From: Protostelium mycophagum
Lineage: Eukaryota; Evosea; Variosea; Protosteliida; Protosteliaceae
Length of the DNA: 28,297 nucleotides
NCBI GenBank assembly: GCA_002081555.1
Contig: MZNV01001159.1
Location: forward strand, 1 to 28,297
Direction of reading: 5' to 3'
The notes under the pieces are model-generated. The model made no database searches and was not told where the DNA came from. It was given only the letters and a program-made list of their open reading frames with translations. Positions 21,683 to 28,297 of the stretch are shown piece after piece (position 1 is the stretch's first letter; every line of letters starts with the position of its first letter). Position numbers and translations under genes: made by a program.

Positions 21683-22829
21683 ATGAAGTCGTCCCTCGTG
21701 AAATTGATCAGTCGCAAAAAGAAGTCACAAAATAGCATGGACATTGTCAGAGAGGGAATCGAGGAGGGGATGTTCGCGTACTTACCAGAAGAGCTAATCG
21801 TTGCGATCATTAACAAGTTGGGAGTCACAGATCAGTTAGCTCTCTCAAAAGTATGTCATCATTTGTCATTCTATTCGGCGACACTCACTCTTCGCAGGTG
21901 TGCAGCTCATTCCAAAAGTGGGTGGCGATGGCCGGTGTAACACAGATGGAATTCAAATTCAAAAAGTGTTGGGACGAAGATGGAGTTCTGTATTGGATCG
22001 GCACGAACCGCCACACAGAGTCGTACGTCAATCCAGCAGAATCAGGTAATATTTTTCTTCATCACCAAGACAGTTTTTTGATCCTCTTAGGTCGTGTTGC
22101 AGTGGATGCAAACCATCGATACGCGAATTTTGTGGGCAGAACACCTTTCTGGGCTCGTAATGTGGGCGATTCACCACAGACGTACTACGAATTAGACCTC
22201 GGGGAGGATCGTCTTCTCAATCCGAAACAATACACGATGACGTATGGAAATGATGGCACAGGATGGGTAAGACGTCACAACAACACAACTACAAGAGACT
22301 AATAAATATAGGAACCTCGCAATTGGCGTTTGATAGGATCGAATGACAGAGTCAAATGGACGGTAATCCGTGATCACAAAGACGACAACTCTCTGAACGG
22401 CGCATTTGCCACCTCATCATGGAAGATCGACCCCAACTCAAGCAAGAAGAGGTGAAGAAATTTTATTCGTCCATCTACAACGTTGTAATCTCGAGCAGAT
22501 CAAAATTTTTCTTCAAGAACCGCTCCACGTCAGCGTCCACTGTTCCCTGTGCTGGCTTCCGTTTTTTCAGGCTCATCCAAACTGGCAAGAACAAGTCTGG
22601 TTACTACACTTTTTTCGTCTGCAACTTTGAGATCTATGGGAAGCTCATCTACAACGAGAGGATGCCAGAGTGCTCTCCTCAACAGAAGCGCATAGGTCGA
22701 ACGACGTCGACAGATTGCAAGATGGACGCGAGTGATGATGGAAATGATAATGTGACGGGATTCAAGCCGATCTCGAGAGCCACACCCCTCGTCATGCCAC
22801 TCCCCGTTGTAGATGGATCAGAAATATAA
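21683..22829 (+). CDS. F-box protein with C-terminal discoidin/F5-8C-like domain
   Basis: Exons 21683-21850, 21898-22045, 22091-22266, 22312-22451, 22499-22829; 320 aa, all in phase. Residues ~32-66 form an F-box (YLPEELIVAIINKLGVTDQL, then KVCSSFQKWV), the SKP1-binding module of SCF ubiquitin ligases. Residues ~105-275 resemble the galactose-binding-like jelly roll found in HECTD1-type and BTB proteins: NWRLIGSNDRVKWTVI, then FRFFRLIQTGKNKSGYYTFF and FEIYGKL, normally a substrate-recognition surface. The tail is Asp/Asn-rich. It is inferred to be an SCF substrate receptor. The fourth intron carries the iterated motif in near-complete palindromic form, and two further copies are coding (IYNER, VVDG). 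Confidence 0.82.
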
Positions 22830-22905
22830 AGCTTTTTCACGATTTGTTTTCGATTTTAGGTTTCTTGTTTTCTGATGATCCTCTTGGTTCCCTGTTCTTT
22901 TTAGC

Positions 22906-23830
22906 ATGAGATTGTATTTAGAAAAAGTAATGGATAATACAGCAGTACTTGCGCCTGGCAGGCTTAATGCGGTAGACGTTGCGGCTCTGCCGCGATCTCA
23001 ACTTGGGCATATTCATTGATGACCTTGCTGCGTGCGCTGCATGCACAATTCGACTCCGAAATTTGAAGGACTCACTCTGCGTCCATGCACAGACCGTCTC
23101 TGCACGGTCTCGAAGGATGATGAATGTGATGGCATGAGCACAGATGTCCTCCTCAATTTCCTCCAGGAATTTGGAAGATTACGTTCGAAAGCTTCCTTGC
23201 GCGGGAATGTGCGGTTTGGAGGTGACGAGACGTCAACTGTTGGAATCATGTCGTATGTCAAAAGATGACGTGTACGCAACTTCCGCCGTGAGGATAATGC
23301 GGATGTACAGGTTTTTAAAAACTCAGCTTTTTTTCAAAAAATAAAAAATGCACTACAAAGAATTTTAATAGGATAAGCTCGTATCGCTCAATAAATGAAA
23401 GTTAATCAAAAGTGGCAAGATGCACAGTATAAAGAGATCATACTCAGACTCGAATATTGGTCTGAAGATATTTTTTCCAGTGTCAATCTCTTTGCTGATT
23501 CCATTCAAACGCAAAATCGCAAGAAGAAATCACCATCAGACCACAATTCATGAGATGGAGACTGGGCGAAAAGATCACAGATAAATTGCCAACATTATGA
23601 AAAGGTGAGAGGCTGATTTATCTTCCATACTTGCTTTGTCAATCAGAAAAAATTGATTTCAGGGAGGCTAGAAAGCACACGCACTGTGTATTTTGAAAAT
23701 GAAGACTTGTTTGAACTAAACGAGTATCTACAACTTGGTTTGCCGCGAATCTGACACTCGGATCATTTCCCTGGTTTCCTGCAACTTTTTTTCTTCCTTC
23801 GCTGAAACGAGATTGGCCGCTCGAATCTGC
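22906..23830 (+). CDS. unresolved + strand gene(s), unknown function
   Basis: A plausible start at 22906 (MRLYLEK) splices over a 48-nt intron ending GCGGTAG to a coding-like segment (LRLCRDLNLGIFIDDLAACA). A second intron (~48 nt) would lead to the helical segment LEVTRRQLLESCRMSKDDVY, ending near 23308. Beyond this, 23360-23553 and 23664-23752 contain further coding-like pieces (YKEIILRLEYWSEDIF; TRTVYFENEDLFELNEYLQL), but several frames are open at once and I could not join them. It may be one decaying or poorly modelled gene, or two. No family recognised. Confidence 0.35.
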
Positions 23831-23870
23831 CACTCGTGTGAGTTTGACTTCTCAAAAAGCAAAATAAGAC

Positions 23871-25111
23871 ATGCTCAAGAGCCTCAATAATCGTCGTTCT
23901 CTTGCAACAATTGCCATAATTTTATGTGTTGTTATTTCAATAATGAGTAGTCAATCGAGATGGAATCTGCAGGGTATAGACATTTCAGGTTTGGATGATT
24001 TCACTTGAGAATGGTTAACTGACTTCAAACAGCAGCCGTCCCTTCACAGCCCTCTCCAAAGAATACTTATGCTTTTGTGACTATCTTGAGTGGGAGCCCT
24101 AAAACAAACAAAGAAGATCTCAACGACGGATACTTCTTGAGCATGAGGATGATGGTCTACGATTTCTATCACAATCCGCAGACAATGTTGAACGACACAA
24201 GAATACCTCTCATCATCATGGTAACAGAAGACGTGATAGAGACGAAGAGAGAGATTTTGAGAAAGGACGGAGCTATAGTCAAGCCAGTGGAAAAGTTGAA
24301 AGCATGGCACGATTCCCCGCATAACTCATGGCGTGACATGTATTCCAAGTTGTTCCTCTTTCTGGAGGAGGAATACTCCCTGATCTGCTTCATCGACGCA
24401 GATCATCTTATTGTGGGGAAAGGCTTAGACGGTGTCTTCAAAGATCCTGCGACCATGCTAAGTGATAATCTGGCACTACCAGAACGGCAAAAAGAGGACG
24501 AAGGGCCACAGCCATCTACCTACGTTTTTGCTGGAAAGCCAGAGGCCTATGGTTGGGATCATAAGTTTCCTCTTCCCGACACAGGGTATATGAATGGCGG
24601 TTTCTGGGTTGTGAAACCTTCCAAGGAGTTGTTTGATCATTACCTGAAAGTCATGAGCATCCCCGAGCGTTATTCAACAGGTTTCATGGAACAGGTGATC
24701 ATCATCAATTGCATCATGTTTTACATTACCACGACAACCAAACACAAATTACCAATTGATCTTATTTAAACAAATCTCCAAAAATTTATTATTAACATTG
24801 TACATTATCAACATTGTCTGAGGATGTGTTTCCATATTTGTACCCATGCCACACATTTATTCTCACAGGCCTTGTTCAACTACGTCCACAGAAGAGAGGG
24901 CAACATGCCTTGGAAGTGCCTTGGACCAATGTGGAACATCAACTTCGCGACGAAGAAGGATCTCGATCGGGGCGTGATCACGCTCCACGACAAGATGTGG
25001 GACGGAAGAGCCGGAGATGAGGAGCTGGGACAGTTGTGGATCCAAAAGAAGGACGAGATGTTGCAGTTCAGATCAAGAGAGACACGGGCAACTGATGCGG
25101 CGAAACAATAA
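23871..25111 (+). CDS. GT8-family glycosyltransferase (glycogenin/GUX-like), membrane anchored
   Basis: Exons 23871-23988, 24033-24694 and 24869-25111; 340 aa, all in phase. A short cytoplasmic basic N-terminus precedes a transmembrane segment (residues ~11-26, LATIAIILCVVISIM), the type II layout of Golgi glycosyltransferases. The GT8 core includes TYAFVTILSG, the metal-binding DxD motif in CFIDADHL (about residues 161-163), DTGYMNGGFWVVKPS, the acceptor-side motif STGFMEQ-ALFNYVH, and WKCLGPMWNINF. It probably transfers a sugar from a UDP-sugar using Mn2+; donor and acceptor cannot be read from the sequence. The AATAAA at 25107-25112 overlaps the stop codon. The opposing PHD gene ends 24 bp further on. 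Confidence 0.88.
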
Positions 25112-25135
25112 AAAGAATTTTTCGCAGATTTTATT

Positions 25136-28100
25136 TCAATCTGGGTTCCTTTCCCTCCTTCTATTCCTGGAACAGTTCTGGCAAAACCATTCGCCTTTTG
25201 GCACAGCTTTCAGTCGTGGCTTGGAACAATAAATGTGCACTGCAGTGTTACATCCTTCCCCGTCACATAACAGCAGCTTCTCTTCATCATCACCTCTATC
25301 GCACACTGAGCAAAGAACTGCGTCCAATGGCTCCTAAAAATAAATCAATACATCTTTCGTGATGATGTCCGAATCATGGCTATCTTGGCTGTTATATATG
25401 ATTAACCAAATTGGATTGTAGATGGTGAGAAATACCTGGGATGGGATTTCGTCTGTGATGACGTCATCCAATATGGCGGTCTTTCGGGGGCTTGTCCTCT
25501 TTTTTTCTGGGCTCTTTGTGTTGAGGTTTTTGTGGCAGATACAGCATGCTTTATTTTTATGTGCAGAAAACACCTACAGCCATTAAATGAAACGAGAACC
25601 ATAATTACACCCATAAATTGAATATAAATATAAAACTCACAGTTTTGCCGTCCTTACTTTTTGTCATCGTGATTCTTCTTTCCTTTTTCAAATTAGAAAA
25701 TTTAAATTATAACTTTACATAAAACACCACCTCTATATATTTTTTGGTCATGCATGACGAGCAACATCGATGAGAAGGGTACCACGAACATTTTGATACG
25801 TCTTCCTTGCCTGTTTTGCACTTGTAGCAGACCCGTAAATCTGAGATTTCGTGAGTTTTCATCGAAATCTACGTGAAATCTCACCTTGTGGGTCCCTTTT
25901 CTTCTTCTTTTTTTTCTCTTCAAAATCGTCCTCATCGCTGTTATCCTCCTCGATGGCTGGAGAATCTGGTGGCTCGATCTACAACTCGTTAAAAAATTAT
26001 TTAATTTCGCGAATAATTTTTGTCATTTTCGCGGTTAGCAAAATCATCTTTCATAATGAATACCGGTGTGGGGAGTGGTCGCTTTTTCACAACTTTTTCT
26101 GGAGGCGGTGATAGAATTGTGGGTGGCTGTTCTATATCTGGATTATGGCTCAAATCTTCATGCCCGGGTGTCACCGGAAGATCACCAACATTGCTACAAA
26201 AGGCCACGGAAAAATCCGGCGGGAATGTTCTCTGTACATAAGGTCATGAAATTTCGAGGAGATTTCGATGAAAACTCACGTGTTCTTGGAGTGTGAGGGC
26301 GATGAAGGAGGTGACGACCTCCACCCTTTGTCTTTTTATTTCTTCTCTTTTTCTAATTAATTCCAACATGATTCGGACCTTCTCAGGTCAATTTTTGACT
26401 TTATATATTTTTGTCAATTTGGAAATCTACAACGAACAAAAAATAATCAAATATAAAAGGTTTACTTTTTCCATGGCTTGGCGTAACTTGACCATTTCCG
26501 CAAATTGGTCAACACTCCCCCTTTGCACTTGTGCCTGCTTTTATAAATATTTATGTTTTCATTGTATCATATTGAGTTAATTTCCTCCGAAATAGATTTA
26601 AAAATCGAATCTTGCTACAGGGATCGAACCCAGGCTTTTTCTCGGCAGTAGTTTTATGTTATGGACGCGAACCAGACGATAAAGGGTTAAAATGATTTTA
26701 CGTACCAATAATTGTGGTCTCAATCTCTCGTCTGAGACCTGTGAAAATTCTTGGAATCTTCTCAATAGTGGTTTGTTGATTTTTTTCCTCCGATTTATCC
26801 AATAGATTATTATTTCTTCCAAACTACTTGGTTTTATATTTACCTCTTCTGCGAGTGTCTTCGCACATTCCCGGAGTATCTATTCCCTCATTATTATCTA
26901 TTATTAGATTTTTATTTCAATTTATTTTTTTAAATTTTTAAAAACAAATTTTTCGTCGTGAAATAAAACAAAAAAATACCCAGAAATCAGAAATTCACCT
27001 CGGGTAAATCACCCTGCTCTTCCACCGAATTCGTCGTTGTAGTCTCGGTTGTAGACGCGTTGTAGCCGAAATCGATGACGTGTCTCGCGATGGGCGAATC
27101 GTTTTCAGGTTTCCTGTGCATTTGGCAATAACATTCGTAAATTAAAGTAGTCGGATTCATGACCGATTTACTAAGACGTGTCCTCATCACCCATTTTGAC
27201 CGCATGCCACATGAAGGGTGGAAAAAAACCTGCAGGTACGGTGAGGGATCGAACCGGGGTGTGGAGGTATCACCTGGCATTTTCGCTCTTTACACTGGAT
27301 GCACACGCCTTTTTTTCTGCAGATGAAACATTCCTGGAAAATGTCGGTAGAATTCTTGTAATATTCTGCGGAAATATTTGTTGAGATTTTCGACTTTTTG
27401 AATAAAATTTTTTTAAATTTTGGATTACCCTTTGGAACCAATCTTTCGGGATTTTTTTTACTCCGTCAATCGGCTTCATCACGGATAAATCCAATATTCC
27501 CATCCCTGGCACCTTAACACGGTTATTATCGTGAAGAATCACGTCAGATACCGTACCCAGCAACCGCACACGACGTGTGCCCATTTCTTTTCAGTAGTTG
27601 GCTTCATGGCACCGCCTGTTTGTAGACAGAGAGCGCACTCCTTTTTCCGTCAGAAACTCGCATTTTGAATTTATTTTGGCGAAATGTTTGTTGAAAATCA
27701 CAAAAAAATGGGTGTCACTAAAAATAGAACACCGCGAAAAAGTTATCAAAAATATCAAAATCAAATTTCTGAGTCTCATCATGATGTTAAAAAACTCACC
27801 GGATATATTTTGCATTCGCAAGTCTCACAAAGCCACTCATCTTCTGGTATATTCTCAACTCCATAGCATTGTTGGTGTACCGCAATATTACAGCCATCAC
27901 ACAACACTGTTCGTTTTTAGACATAAAAGAATAGGGCAAGCGAAAAGATGTCGGAAGATTCTGGTGAATAAAATAATCCAACACGTAAGTTTTCAAATGG
28001 TTGGTTGTAGATTCAGAAGTTCCGGAATCTACAACTGGACAGGATGTCATACTGACCTATCACGTTTGTTTCGTCCGAGTCACCACTTCCACAGACACTA

Positions 28101-28150
28101 CAAACGATGTCCTCTTCCTTCTTCTTTGCTTCGTTTATCATCTCGTCTTT
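25136..28150 (-). CDS. JADE/BRPF-type multi-PHD-finger chromatin protein, 5' end beyond window
   Basis: Exons: 28150-28057, 27906-27800, 27640-27557, 27512-27429, 27333-27274, 27229-26999, 26879-26706, 26534-26466, 26381-26325, 26231-26064, 25978-25885, 25840-25731, 25682-25641, 25573-25436, 25333-25136; 569 aa in window, every junction in phase. Order: PHD1 ([33 protein letters not shown]); zinc knuckle ([23 protein letters not shown]); extended PHD ([42 protein letters not shown]); an EPL/BRPF-like helical segment ([19 protein letters not shown]); Pro-rich and acidic/Lys linkers; a Cys-rich finger ([19 protein letters not shown]); and a second canonical PHD ([25 protein letters not shown]). 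PHD-knuckle-ePHD scaffolds read histone H3 and anchor MYST acetyltransferases. ATG 28141-28139 could start the protein, but an acceptor at 28151 suggests more exons upstream. Confidence 0.88.
26620..26630 (-). other. intronic B-box-like word
   Basis: GGTTCGATCCC on the minus strand within intron 26705-26535 of the PHD gene, matching the pol III B box (GGTTCGANTCC) in most positions. No acceptor or anticodon stem can be folded around it, so it is not called a tRNA. Similar words occur at 2087-2097 and 27245-27255. Confidence 0.4.
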
Positions 28151-28152
28151 CT

Positions 28153-28297
28153 GCGAATATTAAATAAAATATTAAATAAAATATTAAATAAAATATTAAA
28201 TAAATACTAAATAAAATATTAAATAAATATTATATAAAATATTAAATAAATATTAAATAAATATTAAATAAATATTATATAAAATATTAAATAAATA
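28153..28297. repeat. AT-rich 12-bp tandem repeat
   Basis: From 28157 to ~28205 the unit TATTAAATAAAA repeats about four times, then continues with degenerate variants (TATTAAATAAAT, TATTATATAAAA) to the window edge. It lies in what appears to be the intron upstream of the first visible exon of the PHD gene. Confidence 0.9.

Noticed and set aside
26600-26700. tRNA gene on the minus strand
   Set aside because: A T-arm-like word is present, but the T stem has wobble and mismatched pairs, and no acceptor or anticodon stem can be formed with the upstream bases.
28153-28297. CRISPR-like array or telomere at the right edge
   Set aside because: The units are contiguous AT-rich 12-mers without spacers and lack any G-rich telomeric pattern; it is a simple satellite.
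1-28297. Nematode origin suggested by short introns and TTTCCCGCCAAA words
   Set aside because: Acceptors lack the strong TTTTCAG consensus, and the gene set (two amoeba-style RasGEFs, F-box/discoidin-like protein) fits an amoebozoan-like protist better, though not decisively.

Overview
The window is compact nuclear DNA of a eukaryote. Genes are split by very short introns (about 31-110 nt, most 40-50 nt, GT-AG, weak polypyrimidine tracts) and lie on both strands, often head-to-head or tail-to-tail with tens of bases between them. Two Ras exchange factors within 9 kb, an F-box protein fused to a discoidin-like domain, a calpain-like protein and a small secreted protein together suggest an amoebozoan-like protist. 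That assignment is inference; no rRNA or organelle marker is present to fix it.

Layout, left to right: 3' end of an unrecognised + gene (65-586); a RasGEF on the - strand (1335-4446, 15 exons); a small unknown + gene (4769-5332); pyridoxamine 5'-phosphate oxidase (+, 5522-6817); a second RasGEF with PH-like and IQ segments (+, 7192-9622), carrying a 148-bp tandem duplication inside its catalytic domain; a secreted protein (+, 9863-10481); a small unknown - gene (10537-10885); a calpain-like protein whose catalytic Cys is Ala (-, 10907-12813); a coiled-coil protein (-, 13078-14335); a long helical-repeat gene best matched to FANCI (-, 14519-20370), sharing a 71-bp E2F-box promoter with an acidic + gene (20442 onward); an F-box/discoidin-like protein (+, 21683-22829); an unresolved + locus (22906-23830); a GT8 glycosyltransferase (+, 23871-25111); and a 15-exon JADE/BRPF-type PHD-finger protein (-, 25136-28150), whose upstream intron runs into an AT-rich tandem repeat at the right edge.

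Exon models were built by hand. I joined GT-AG exons so that phase was kept and the family alignment was unbroken. For RasGEF-1 (722 aa), PNPO (257 aa), RasGEF-2 (685 aa), the calpain (527 aa), the coiled-coil protein (309 aa), the F-box protein (320 aa), GT8 (340 aa) and the PHD gene (569 aa in window), every junction closes in phase.

The most unusual signal belongs to no gene. An 8-bp motif, TCTACAAC/GTTGTAGA (half of the palindrome TCTACAACGTTGTAGA), occurs about 34 times on both strands, in exons, introns and spacers, where less than one copy is expected. It provides the 3' splice site in at least two introns. Two further words, TGACGTCA and TTTGGCGGGAAA/TTTTGGCGCCAAAA (E2F-like), are also over-represented. 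Two recent tandem duplications (148 bp and 49 bp) each span a splice site and would be neutral if the distal acceptor is used.
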